Assembly (NCBI GenBank): GCA_035610365.1 | Contig: CM069434.1 | Location: 101,792,806-101,856,805, forward strand | DNA: 64,000 bases | Source: Aquatica leii | Taxonomy: Eukaryota; Arthropoda; Insecta; Coleoptera; Lampyridae | Direction of reading: 5' to 3' | Shown here: in pieces, positions 12,290 through 23,129 of the stretch | How the letters are laid out: each line of letters starts with the position of its first letter | How positions within the stretch are numbered: the first letter of the stretch is position 1 | Position numbers and translations under genes: made by a program | The notes under the pieces: generated by a model | The model's database searches: none | What the model saw: the letters and a program-made list of their open reading frames with translations, nothing else | What the model was told of the DNA's origin: nothing

Positions 12290-12500
12290 TCTTTCAAGGA
12301 GAGGCATAAAAAAAACTGCTCAGTTTTTCTTTGAGGCGACGTTTCGTGCACTAAATGTGCACTTTATCAAGCCACTTCAATTTATTAGCGTAAGTACAAC
12401 AACTATCTAATTTAATACGTTAGTAGTAACTAAATTACAGATGTAAACAGAAAAACCAATAAACGTAAAAACTTACGTAGAACATTTGAGCAATTACTCC
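12290..12500 (-). repeat. Penelope-like terminal repeat fragment with hammerhead motif
   Basis: It aligns by eye with 41030-41250. Shared pieces are TCTTCTTT..AGGAG.GGC, GGC-ACGTTTCGTGC, TGTGCACTT, GCCACT and TTATT. Both copies carry the same hammerhead-like core on the minus strand. It has no coding content. Confidence 0.5.
12335..12373 (-). ncRNA. Hammerhead-ribozyme-like motif (decayed)
   Basis: On the minus strand: GGC, TTGATAA (consensus CTGATGA with two changes), helix II GTGCAC/GTGCAC around an ATTTA loop, GAAA, CGTC, GCC. Helix I (GGC/GCC) and the minimal ACGT helix III typical of Penelope-type hammerheads are present. The core changes predict loss of cleavage. Confidence 0.45.
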
Positions 12501-12572
12501 GAAGTTTTCGACAAACATGAAACACGTCCTAAACTTAATTGACAATAATCACATTTAATAATCACATTTTTG

Positions 12573-13200
12573 TCAATTAAGTTCTTCATTTATACACCAG
12601 AACACGGTTGTCACAATCTTGCGTGTTAAGATTGTCCGCTTGCGGTTGACTTTGACCGGTGATTTTGTGTGACGCCATTGCATTCTCTGACGTTTAGAAT
12701 TTGAGGTCATGTGGGAAATCCACGTCTCGTTCCTTGCTACAATTTTCTCTAAAAATTGATTACCCTCATTATCATATTGGTTCAAAAAACCCACGGCACA
12801 AACCACTGTTTGCAACCTAGGAACCCAACATGCGCAAAATTTCTGAAATTGCAAATTTTCAGATACAATTTTGTGCAAAATTATTACTCATATTCCAAAA
12901 TTTCAATGCTAAAATTGGAATTGTGAATCGGCGGTCTTTAGAAACCTTTTTGTCTACGACATTAACCAAATCTTCAGTAATTATTGCTTGTCAGCTTGAT
13001 CGCGATTTATCATGGACATTTTTCTGTTTATTTTTGAAAGATTTGACCTACTTATGCACTTTGTTTTCACTCATTACATTGAGGTCATAAACTTCACTTA
13101 TCTGTCGATGACTTTCCTCTGTTGAAACGTTTTTTGCATCTCAGATACAATCTTTTTAGAAGAAGTCCAAAAATGCTGCTGGCGCTCTTGCAGTCGTTGA
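12573..13200 (-). pseudogene. Mariner transposase relic
   Basis: The minus-strand frame contains CACWVPRLQT (mariner motif CARWVPRLLT), FLEKIVARNETWISHM (usual FLNRIVTGDETWVSHF), SKRQRMQWRHTKSP and RKIVTTVFW. These are the linker and first catalytic block of mariner/mos1-family transposases. The first catalytic Asp of DETW is replaced by Asn (RNETW), so this copy could not cut DNA. Upstream, decayed helix-turn-helix text is visible in another frame (KVSKDRRFTIPILALKF). The second and third catalytic acids are absent because the frame stops at 12573. It is a truncated, frameshifted relic. Confidence 0.75.
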
Positions 13201-13249
13201 TATCTCAATAAGAAAATATGATGGGGTAAGAAGTAACATATCGTTAGGG

Positions 13250-14218
13250 TTTGTAAAGAGCTGGTAAAAGACTGTGCTCAATGCATTGCCCAAGTTTCCA
13301 AATTCTTGCCATATGCGACACATACGATAGTATAAATTATCATGAAATTATTAACATTTTAACTTTTTATTTTTTTTTATTGCCGAAAACTATTTTTGAT
13401 GATCTGCCACGTTGACTAAAAATTGCAAAAAATACTTCTGTTATTAGGTTTTTAAACTAGTTCCAAATGTATTGTATTTATCGTAAGACAGAAACAATTA
13501 TGTGTAAATCTTCATACTTTTTGATCTTATCTCTGTTTCTCACGAATCACAAATGGTCCTTTCTATTGAAATTGTGTAGTTTTAAGGTAGTGTAGGGCTA
13601 GGTTGTGTATTGGCATTTTACATGAGTTCCGAAGTTATAGTGTTTTGCGAGCAGTATTTTTTGTTGAGAATAGCAAATAACATTCATTATTATCAGAAAT
13701 CAATTGTGAAGTTTAACATGGGTTGATGGTAATAGAGTAAAATACGTTTCATGTTTTCCTAGTAAGAATATGAGATGGTTTTTTTCAAACTTATAATTAG
13801 AAAAACGTAATCTTCTGCCAATTTGAATTTTTTTTTATATACACATGGATAACAAATAAGTTCGGCTGCGCTTACAACGGGTAATGTTTGTATTTTTGAG
13901 CATAACTATCGCTTTGAATATTTGTATTTTTGCAGTTTATTGTGTTATGTTAAAATCAAAGTTTACAAATCGTAGTTATTTAGGCATTTAGCGGGAATGA
14001 AAGCACATTTTTTTGGATCAACACACCGGAGCATAAAAACACCTATGCTTAAAACGTGTTGCCAAATGTTTTGTCACTAAGCAGCATAACACACGGTGTC
14101 TTGAACTGTCAATAATATTCTCGAAGAATTGAAAGATGTGATTGGAAACATTTAAATTAATTTTACTTACTTTAAATTTGTTTGCATTTGTCATTAGTGA
14201 TAAGAATAAAAAGATTAT
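13250..14218. other. Gene-free AT-rich DNA
   Basis: No coding motif, RNA gene or repeat boundary recognised. Confidence 0.45.
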
Positions 14219-14220
14219 TA

Positions 14221-14574
14221 TACAAGGTCGCTGATAAGCCGGGAATCGATCGATTATTGGGGAAAATATACAAGGTATTAAAAAAAGTTTTGTAAAAAAA
14301 TTTTAGGGTTCTTCAATGTCTACTAGACAGTAATAATTTTAATTATACAGGGTTGGTCATAAAGGCGTGGCACACCAAAATTGCATTTTTTAAATGGAAC
14401 ACCCTGTATATTATTCGATATTTCAATTCTTTTCTCAATTTTAAGCAAAATTTGTAAGAAGCATAATGTACCTAAATTCAATCGTTTCCGGGTTATTGAG
14501 TTTTGAAAATAAACGCTATTGTTTTAAAATCTATTGAATGAAGAACCGTTTCCAGACTTATCAACGACCTTGTA
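14221..14574. mobile_element. Non-autonomous DNA element (MITE) with 18-bp inverted ends
   Basis: Left end TACAAGGTCGCTGATAAG (14221-14238) and right end CTTATCAACGACCTTGTA (14557-14574) are inverted copies with one mismatch, and both sit in a TA-rich site. The 354 bp interior has no coding capacity. Inside is a second TACAGGGTTGGTCAT...ACACCCTGTA pair (about 14346-14410), so either two elements are nested or the element carries internal inverted repeats. Such short elements are moved by a transposase encoded elsewhere. Confidence 0.7.
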
Positions 14575-14579
14575 TATTA

Positions 14580-17235
14580 TGCATATTTAATTTTATTAAC
14601 TGCTTAGCTTTTCGGGGTTTTTTTGTATTCAAATTACAGACAGCTGGTTTCATATATGTGACCCCAACTTACTCACTATTTGTTACATTTAAAACTTTAA
14701 CGATAGCACCAAATAATAAACAATTTGAAAATGTGTACTACTAACTTTATGAGTTTTATATGGCAATCGGTTTTCTGATTATTTTTCAGTCATTATTGCT
14801 TAAAAAATTATAAAATGGAAGAAGATAGCTAAAAATTGAAAAAAAATCTTTTTCCAATACAATATTTATTTCATTAAATTTTTATAAAAGAAATTAATTT
14901 ATTGATTAATAATTGTGTTACTTTTTGTTAGATATAACTATATTTTCAAAAATTAGGAGTTAACAATGTATTTACTTTAAAAAGTGAAAATATAATAAAA
15001 AGATCTTAATGAGTGTAAATGAAGAAAAATTAAGCAAAGTAAATAAAATAAAAACTGTAACTTTCTGGCAAAAGTAACTTTTGCCGTGTTTTTAATTTTT
15101 GTAATTAATTGACTAACAACATAATCTCAGTTTTAACATTTTTATTTAAAAAGTTTATCACAATTAAGTAATTATTTACTTAGAAAATAAACTTTTAACT
15201 TTACTAACTTACTTATTTTAATCGTTAGTAAATGAATACATGTTATAATTAGTTTCATTTATTTTGTTTTGTTGAGTACTTACTGTTTTAGAGCGCCGAA
15301 AAGTCCTTACCTGCAACATAAAAACAAGTTTAATACTATACATCATAATTTACAAAATCATGTAAGCTTAAAGTTAAAATTATATATTTATAATATGATA
15401 CAATTTCGGTACATCATGAGCAAACTTAAAATTGCTTTTAGATCTATTAAGTATGTCTAAATTGAGTGAGATTTGCAGTAATGTTAAATCTTGGAAAACT
15501 CATCAAAAAGTCATTTCTAACACCGCATTTATCTACTACTTAGCTTTTTAGTAGAAATATTCAACTAAGTAAATTTCTATTTATTACAAATGGTAAATTA
15601 GTTTGTAGGTTTCAATGAATATCTATTATAATTTTATTTGATTTACGTTATGTCTAATAATACCAAATTGTAATTGTATTTGTACATTAATATATTTACA
15701 GAAAATTTAACATAACTGACTTCTACGTGCTTTTAAAATTGGGGTAATATATTTAACGCATTATATTGTGCAAAAGTTTTGTTTAATATTGAACCTATAA
15801 ATTATTTTGCATAGCTTAAATTTCTGTACCAATTTGTAAATTAATTTCGCAGCTCTTAAGCGATATTGGCGTAGAACTCTTTAACACATTTTATACTATC
15901 GAATTGTGTTATACGCTTATTTATTAAATTTCAGGCTTTATGCTTATACATCAAATTGAGCGCAATGAATTTACAACTTTTACATTGCTGGTTTTGATTC
16001 TATTTTTTGTTTAGTAATTAATTTTTTTAAAGAATAATTAACCTAATTTTCTATAATAAAAACAAGAAGCATGCCACGGTATATTTATTAACACACTATG
16101 CGCACATGTGTCTTTGTAAGGAAGCTGTAATATGCATTGTTTATTGTTGCATCTGTCGGAAACATGTATTTTTCTGTATAATTTTCAAATTTATTTGCAC
16201 AATTGTTTTATAAACGAGTTGATCTATATTTATTTGCTTAATATATTTGACTATGTGTTGACGTACATAGTTTCTGAATGCAATAGTTCAGATTCTGTAA
16301 TTTATTATTCTGACTTTTTAGTACCTTTTTAAATAAATCCATTACTAAATATAATTTTTCTGAAATAATTTTTAATAACGGAATGCAAACATTCTTACTT
16401 AGAATATTTATTCTTAAACACTTGCGCCTTATGTACTTTGTACTATGTAATAGAATGAACCTTCTAACAGAATGAGATACCTATGGATATGAAAACTGTC
16501 AAATCTAAATGTGACGTTTTAACTTTAACGTATGGGATTTATATGCAACCTATAATTTAAAAAAATACAAAAACATTATTACACCATTTTTTAATTTTAA
16601 TAATTGTACACACAGAGAATAATATAAATGTTAATACAATATTAACTCAAATTTGCTCTAATTTTATCTTATTGCATTAAATTTATATCTTTTGGTCGTG
16701 GAGAAGGATGGTCTGCTAATCTGTAGAAATCAAAATTCGCTACTTGTGGTTTCTCTCGCTCGCATACACTCGCGCTTGGAACTTTCCACTCGTATCAAAT
16801 TTGTATTCCAAACTTGTTACATATTATACTAATCTATACAGAAAGATACAAAATAGAAAGAAGCAAATGCTCTACACCCGAGTAGATAGATACATGTTGT
16901 TCGAAAATGTTTGGCTGTAAAGAAAGTATTATCTTAACTAACGTATTCTTGAATAATTTTTTTAATTTTTGTCAAATAGCTATACATTTAAAGATTTTTA
17001 AAGCGAATTGTTAAAATTGTTTTTAATTGACAGAATTCCACTGAATATCGTTGCTGATGGGCAAAGACGACGCATAGAGACAATTTATATGTACCTTCAT
17101 TAACTACATAAGAGTATGTTCACAACATTGCAATTTATTTTATTTAACGGAAAAAACCTTTCCATTTACAATAAATACAAATACTCAAACAACTGACATA
17201 AATTATTTATTTTAATGCAACACAAACAGTGATAT
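14580..17235. other. Gene-free AT-rich DNA
   Basis: Nothing supported. A short GC-richer patch with TCTCGCTCGCATACACTCGCG near 16747 stands out from its surroundings, but I cannot assign it. Confidence 0.4.
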
Positions 17236-17238
17236 TTA

Positions 17239-17511
17239 TTACTTTTTTTCTATCATATATTTTGTAAATTTAACAAACTGTTTTTTAATTTCTTTAATCG
17301 TTTGATTTAGCTGTGCATACGTCCTGTCAACGCTTTTGAGCACATTTAATGACTTTTGATGCATAACCACATACCGTCTTGTTTTTGTTGAAGTTCGAGC
17401 AACTTTTCTAGCTGTACAAGGTTGTTGCGTCATCGCTTTGGTTGTTGATACAGTTTTTGCGTCCTGGTAGGGGCTGTACTGCTTATAGCAGGGACGTCGG
17501 TTTAGCTGCAA
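17239..17511 (-). CDS. Possible small ORF or relic, unrecognised
   Basis: On the minus strand, 90 residues start MQLNRRPCYKQYSPYQ and end FTKYMIEKK. The amino-acid mix (rich in Lys, Arg, Thr, Gln) is less AT-driven than neighbouring frames. The C-terminal part (LKSVDRTYAQLNQTIKEIKK) has spaced hydrophobics that could form a coiled coil, as at the C-terminus of Myb/SANT-like or MADF partner proteins of DNA transposons. Decayed coding-like text continues upstream on the same strand to about 18070 with stops. No catalytic or metal-binding motif is seen. It could be a relic exon or chance. Confidence 0.25.
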   Translation of the reverse strand: MQLNRRPCYKQYSPYQDAKTVSTTKAMTQQPCTARKVARTSTKTRRYVVMHQKSLNVLKSVDRTYAQLNQTIKEIKKQFVKFTKYMIEKK

Positions 17512-18240
17512 AGGAGGGTACGGGTAGCAATAAAGTTATTACATCCTGTAAACTCAACTTACAACGTCCTCCGTCTTTATAGCTATCTACAATTATCTCT
17601 TATACATAGTAACTTGTACTATGAGACGGCTCTCCTATCAAATTGTGCTAATGGGTTATCCCTTGGTATGTTTATGATTGCTGGAAAACCTAATTCGACG
17701 TTATCATCCCCCGTTACATACTTTTAACGTCTTATAGTTATTGCTTCTAGACAGCTGTTAGTAGGGTAGTTATTGATTGACTTCCGCTAGTTTGTCCTCT
17801 TTTTTTCTAATTAAGGCGGTTTTACTTTTTACTTTAGTACGCCAATGTTTAATTGTTTCTTTTCGTTTATGCACAGTGTTATAGCTGTACACCAAACTGT
17901 TAAATTACGTAGCCAATTTTTGTCACTTGATTTTTTTGTATTATCTCCTCCATCACTGTTTGAAAATTGTTTTAATCAATATTGGACTTGTTTTGAAAAC
18001 AGTGACAATGAAATTCTAATTGGCGGTTGTTTTAAAATTTCGCGAACCTTTGCAATCAGCACCGTTACCTGCTAGGAGTGTACATATTTTTTAAACAGGG
18101 TACTAGCAGAACTATGTAAACTTATCCATTATTCAACATTTCACAAATCTTCTTTTTTAAATTAATAATTTTGCGTTCACTGTGAGTTTGAGGTTAGACC
18201 ACGAATGTAGATCAATACCACAAAGACGTTACTAGTTGTA

Positions 18241-18718
18241 TAGGGTGTTGAAAAAAAGAGTGTAAAATATTTAAGGAAGTTCTAGTATGAACCAAAATAA
18301 ACTAAATGGTCTTAATACACACAAATCTTTTAGAATTCGTTTTTTGGGAATATTTGAAAATATTAGTTTATGGTACTCCTATAAATAGCTTTGGCTAGCT
18401 GCAGCTACGAATAATTCAAAGAAACCAACAATTCCAATTCAATGAGGGGGTTTTAAAAAGAGTGCGAATATCTTTTAGATTAAGATGTTCTGTCTGTTTG
18501 GAAATAGAAAACCGCTTAGGTAACTCTGTTCGTTAATTTTGATAGAAACTTATTTTGTTTGTACATAATAAATAAGTAATGCAAATAAACGTTTTAAAAA
18601 AGAATAATTGCTGAAAATGTTACTTTCCGGGCGCATGTTTATTAACACTTTTTTGTTTATTTTTAGTTCATACTATTACCTCTTTAATTGTTTTTACAGT
18701 TTTTTTAACACTCTGTCG
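18241..18718. repeat. Foldback repeat with about 60-bp inverted ends
   Basis: The left end begins TATAGGGTGTTGAAAAAAA and continues with GTATGAACCAAAATAAAC. The right end, read in reverse complement, is ACAGAGTGTTAAAAAAACTG followed by GTATGAACTAAAAATAAAC. The order and spacing of these blocks match, giving about 60 bp of imperfect inverted repeat around a 350 bp non-coding centre. This looks like an old non-autonomous DNA transposon. Confidence 0.55.
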
Positions 18719-18857
18719 AAAATGCATACAAAAACTTCCGAAAAATATACGTAGTATATATATTCCCTCAATTTTGTTACATTGTTTTTCTACTGAATAA
18801 TTTGGTATTTGCTAAAATATATTCTAGTTTTACGAATAAAATGTATGTAATAATTTA

Positions 18858-18927
18858 TTCTGTGACATTAAAATTGCAACGCCAAGAAGGGGTGGGAATT
18901 TTATTACCAAACTTGGCAAAAAGGTAG
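18858..18927 (+). repeat. Left terminal inverted repeat of Tc1-like element
   Basis: Pairs with 22073-22142. The first 23 bp are exact; the remainder is about three-quarters identical with small gaps. Confidence 0.75.
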
Positions 18928-18989
18928 TAAACGATTAAAATTTTAAAGAAAACTAACAAAGATAAACGCAATTTTTATTTCATAATGTG

Positions 18990-19640
18990 TTGCTCCCTCC
19001 TATTGGTTTCACACTCTTACACTCTTGGCATGGATTCCAGCAGGTAGTCGATTTTTTTGAGTTATTGTGTCCCAACCAATTTACAATTTATACCGGAGAA
19101 CTTCTCGCGTCTGTGGAAGATGCGCTAACTTCTTCAGTCTTATACCCATAATGTCATGCACGTGTTCAATAGGTAAACGGTCAGGAGATCTGGGTGACCA
19201 CGGTAAGATATTAAAACTGGCCGCTTCGAATCGGTCCATAGAGTGTCTGCTAGAAAAGTGGATCTTCCAACTGCTTAAGAAATAGAATAATATGGGGTGC
19301 TACCACCTCATTAACATATTTCCGGGCGTTCATGTTGCCTCGAATGAATACCAAACGAGAATCCCATAGACTATAACACCCCACACTATAATCTTCACTG
19401 ACTTTCATATGGCAGGCATGCATCCCCAAACAGAATTAGTAGCTACCACTATTCTATGCCATTCCAGATTCCAGGGGAGTTGCAATCTACATCACACCAA
19501 ACTTTAATGTCGGTGTTGAGCCGTAAGTGGTAGCACAAGATGATTTGCAACTTCTTTATACGAAAAACCACCTTCACGTAAGCCATCAATTCGACATCTG
19601 TTGATTTCGCTCAATTGGCCATAATAAACACAGCAATGAA
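18990..19640 (-). pseudogene. Tc1-like transposase relic
   Basis: Read on the minus strand, the left piece gives an N-terminal helix-turn-helix block (INRCRIDGLREGGFSYKEVA, usual form IVGLRxAGFSYRxIA). Nearer the element end it gives WSPRSPDRLPIEHVHDIMG, the Tc1 motif WxxRSPDLxPIEHxWD that carries the last catalytic Glu. Many stops and frame changes lie between them and the first two catalytic Asp blocks cannot be aligned confidently. Orientation and position fit the flanking inverted repeats. Its upstream end abuts the inserted LINE. Confidence 0.7.
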
Positions 19641-19701
19641 GGAATAGAGACAAAAAAACAACGTCAGATATGCCATCACTACTGATCCATTTGAATAATG
19701 G

Positions 19702-21803
19702 ATCCCAACAAAATACCAGACCTGCTGGACTTCTTCATATCAAAGAGAATTTCAGAAAAAAATATAAGTGTTGACGAAAGCTTTGACCTAAACTCAGATC
19801 ATTCTCCGGTTATTTTAGCAATAAGTGAAATTATAATGCAGTCCAACGCTGGCAAACAAATACACTGATTGGGAAGGTTTTCAAGAAAACCTAGATAACC
19901 GAATCTAATTAAATGTACCTTTAGGAACGATAGCACAGCTGGAAGCTGAAAAGTTTTTCAAAGATATATAACAGGCTGTCTGGGAAAATACACCTGAAAT
20001 TAAAAAGAAAACTACTGGTAACAACTATCCGCAAGAAATCAGAGATTTAGTGGCCGAAAAAAGAAAAGCAGGAAGTAAATGGCAGCAGAGTAGATCACCG
20101 CAGGATAAGAACAAGCTAAATAACCTTTGCACAAAGATTAAAGAGAGAAATAAAGCAACTTAAAAATGAATATCAGTAATTATTTAAAAGAGCTGACAAA
20201 TAAAAAAGTGACAGATTATTTTTTGTGAAAAGCCCAAAAAAAACTGAATAGGCCAATAACGCATATTGCCCCAATAAGAACTGCAGAGGGTAATTAGGTT
20301 AAAAACAATCATAAAAAAACTGAAGCTTTTGCACCACATCTGGAAAAAACTTTTCAGCCAATTAAAGCACTGGAAAATATAAATCTCCATAAGGAAGCAA
20401 TGCGATCAGAAAAAATCACATTAGTTACTCCGAGAGAAGTCGACAAGGAAATTAAGCGGAATATCAGCTTGAAAAAAGCTCCGGGCTACGATTTAATAAC
20501 AGGATCAGTACTTAAACAATTGCTCAAAAAGGGAATCGTAAAACTTGCCAACCTCATTAATGCGGCATTTAGACTAAAACATGTCTCGGACATCTGGAAA
20601 GTGGCACAAGTAATTATGATCCTTAAACCAGGTAAACTAGAAAATGATGTATCTTCTTATAGGCCAATATCTTTGCTGCCAATCATAGCAAAAGTGTTTG
20701 AAAAACTGCTGCTGAAAACATTAAAACTCATAATAGATAAAAATAACCTGGTTTCTGCCTACCAATTTGGATTCAGAGAGCAACATTCAACGATAGAACA
20801 AGTCCACAGAATTACGGACATCATAGAAAAAGTATACGAGAAAAAAAATATTTGTTTAACACTATTTTTAGACGTAGCCCAAGCTTTCGATAAAGTTTGG
20901 CATGAGAGATTAATACACAAATTAGAGAAATGCTTTCTAAAAGAAGTCATAGATGTTTTAAAATCCTACATAACTGACAGAACGTTTGTGGTAAAACAAG
21001 AAAACGAATTTTTAGTTACAAGAAGAGATCAAAGCAGGCGTACCACAAGGAAGTGTATTAGGACCAATTCTCTTCCTCATATACATCAGGGATATACCAA
21101 GAACTGAAGGGACAGTACTAGCAACTTTTGCAGATGATACGGCAATCCTTGCAGTTGGAGACAGCGGTGAGGAAACAGCCAGAAAACTACAAACAGCAAG
21201 TGACAATATAAACGTATGGGCTAGAAAGTGGAGAATTAGAATTAATGAAGGAAAATTGGCTCATGTCGACTTTACTAATAAAAAGCATGAGTACGTCGCA
21301 ATATCTTAATAATAACAACATCCCGTACAGCAATACGGCAAAGTACTTGGGGATAAACTTTGACGTCAAACTAAAATGGAAAGAACATATAAAAAAGAAA
21401 CGGAAAGAACTGGACATTAAATATAAAAAAATATACTGGCTTATTGGAAGAAAATCCAAATTGTGGATACATAACAAAATAGTAATATACAATCAAATTA
21501 TTAAAACCAATCTGGACGTATGGAATACAACTATGGGGATGTGCTACCACAACCAATGTAAATATAATTAAAACAATTCAAAATTAGATCCTAAGAAATA
21601 TTGCGGACGCCCCATGGTATATACGAAATGATAACATACATAGAGATCTGAGGATCCCGACAGTAACAGAAGAAGTTAAGACGTTTGCAACACGACATAA
21701 GAAGAGACTACATGGTCACATCAACACTAAAGTTTTAGAACTTCTCAATACCACCAAACTAAAACGAATATTAAAAAGGGTTAAGCCATTTGACTTAGTA
21801 TAG
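19702..21803 (+). pseudogene. Jockey-like LINE polyprotein relic (endonuclease end plus reverse transcriptase)
   Basis: The region starts in the last part of an APE-type endonuclease (DPNKIPDLLDFF...LNSDHSPVILAI, with the SDH catalytic motif). It continues through a linker (LVAEKRKAGSKW) and a reverse transcriptase: APGYDLITGSVLKQL, YRPISLLPIIAKVFEKLL, FGFREQHST, LFLDVAQAFDKVWHE, AGVPQGSVLGPILFLIYIRD, then FADD at 21127-21138. It ends with a thumb and C-terminal block (RNIADAPWYIRNDNIHRDL...RVKPFDLV) and a stop at 21801-21803. This order and the PWY-RN-IHRDL block are typical of the Jockey clade. Frameshifts near 21025, 21245 and 21540 and several stops break the frame. The 5' part (ORF1 and most of the endonuclease) is missing, the usual 5' truncation. 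An AATAAA-containing A-rich tail follows near 22030. Confidence 0.85.
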
Positions 21804-22072
21804 CGTAACGCAAACAGTGAAACAATAACAGTGTAACATCAATAGTGCAATAAATACAGTGAAAAGCAGAGTATAGTGAGCTGTGATAAAACGTGAAATT
21901 AGTATAAAGGTATTAGAATCTAAGTAATGACCGATGGGACTTCTTAGCAAATAAGTAGTTATGGTGATAAAGTCAAAATTAAACTATTAGTTAGTGGATT
22001 ACGACTAGTATTAGTATGATTTCAATAAAAAAAATTTAAATAAAATTTTAATCATTACTACTCTGAGTAGCT

Positions 22073-22142
22073 AAACCTTCCTACCAAGTCTGGTCACAAA
22101 ATTCTTACCTCTTTTTGATGTTGCAATTTTAATGTCACAGAA
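22073..22142 (-). repeat. Right terminal inverted repeat of Tc1-like element
   Basis: Reverse-complement partner of 18858-18927, ending AATGTCACAGAA before the TA target copy. Confidence 0.75.
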
Positions 22143-22149
22143 TATAAGT

Positions 22150-22990
22150 TAAATATTACACATAAATATTTATTGAATTTAAACAGTACTTTTAATTGCC
22201 TGTTTATGTATATTATTTAAGCATTTCTCGTTACGAAAACCTTGAAAAATCAAAGTTTCACTTGAAAACATTTTTTTGGATGAGTATTTGCACGTCACAG
22301 CGGACATCTTTAGAGCCAAATTTAATTATTTGTAGCATGTATTCCGCTTTTGCTGACTTTTGAAGACTATTACATCTTTAATACAATTTACCCGTTTTTC
22401 TAATACATGTCACAAAAACAAGAAATGCTATAAACGCAGTAAATGCAGTAAACTATTCGTAATTCGTATTTTAATACACAATTGCTTTCAATAAACTTGT
22501 ATTCGTCTTACTTGCTAAGGCACTGGACGATAAACACTACTTACTAGCAGCAAAATAATCTGTAAAAGAGGGAGGTTTCTTAATACAAATTATAATTGCT
22601 TACTTTCTACCACTGTATGTGAAGGTATCAAAAATTATAGAACACCGGCTACGAAATGGTTTTAAAAAAATAGCTTTTGGTTTTAAGGAACTATTAATTA
22701 ACAAATAGTTTTAGAATGTTCTTTCGGATGATTGTTGTTCTACACGTAATAAAATGATCAATTTTTACAATAAACATGTTTAGAAAAAAATACTTTAGGA
22801 GATAGGACAAAACGACTTTCAGGTGGATGCACCTAACATAAAGATGTTTGCTTGGCTTACTCAATATATTCAGCTTCGGTGGTACGACAAAAGGATAAAC
22901 GTAAAAGATAAAATAAACACAAAATCGGTAGAGCGCCAAACACGGACTCAACGTTTAATAAGCTTTTGGGCCTTTGTTTACCAACAAGTC
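22150..22990. other. Gene-free AT-rich DNA
   Basis: No supported feature. Overlapping open frames near 22820-23130 on both strands show no conserved motif apart from the short stretch listed next. Confidence 0.4.
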
Positions 22991-23035
22991 GTCTTGCTTG
23001 TGATTTTTTAAGTAGAATTTTCACTGGTTGTAAAA

Positions 23036-23122
23036 TTGAAAAACATGGACGCAGACGCTGGTCAGTCCATAATGTAGATACTAATTTTTTAGAGTTGTAT
23101 GACCGTTTAAAACCCCTGTAAA
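23036..23122 (+). pseudogene. Possible PIF/Harbinger transposase N-terminal scrap
   Basis: A short frame reads KHGRRRWSVHNVDTNFLELY followed by DRLKPL and a stop. The RRRW-V-H/P-x-N segment resembles the N-terminus of PIF/Harbinger transposases (RRRWWVHPINxxR...). It is under 30 residues with no second motif, so this is a weak call. Confidence 0.25.
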
Positions 23123-23129
23123 TACTATG

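Larger units (their letters stand above)
18858..22142. mobile_element. Tc1-like transposon interrupted by a LINE
   Basis: The termini are TTCTGTGACATTAAAATTGC (left, plus strand) and its reverse complement at 22120-22142, identical over 23 bp and flanked by TA on both sides (18856-18857 and 22143-22144). Similarity continues inward to about 70 bp (shared GAATTTT-T-ACCA-ACTTGG). Between the ends lie a minus-strand Tc1 transposase relic (18990-19640) and a plus-strand Jockey-like LINE (19702 to about 22050). Without the LINE the element would be close to 1 kb, so part of the Tc1 interior may also be missing. Confidence 0.8.

Noticed and set aside
16132-16332. 66-residue hydrophobic open frame
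   Set aside because: Leu/Ile/Tyr/Phe-rich text is expected from AT-rich DNA; no homology or upstream context.
20759-21571. Minus-strand open frames inside the Jockey-like LINE
   Set aside because: Antisense shadows of the reverse transcriptase frame.
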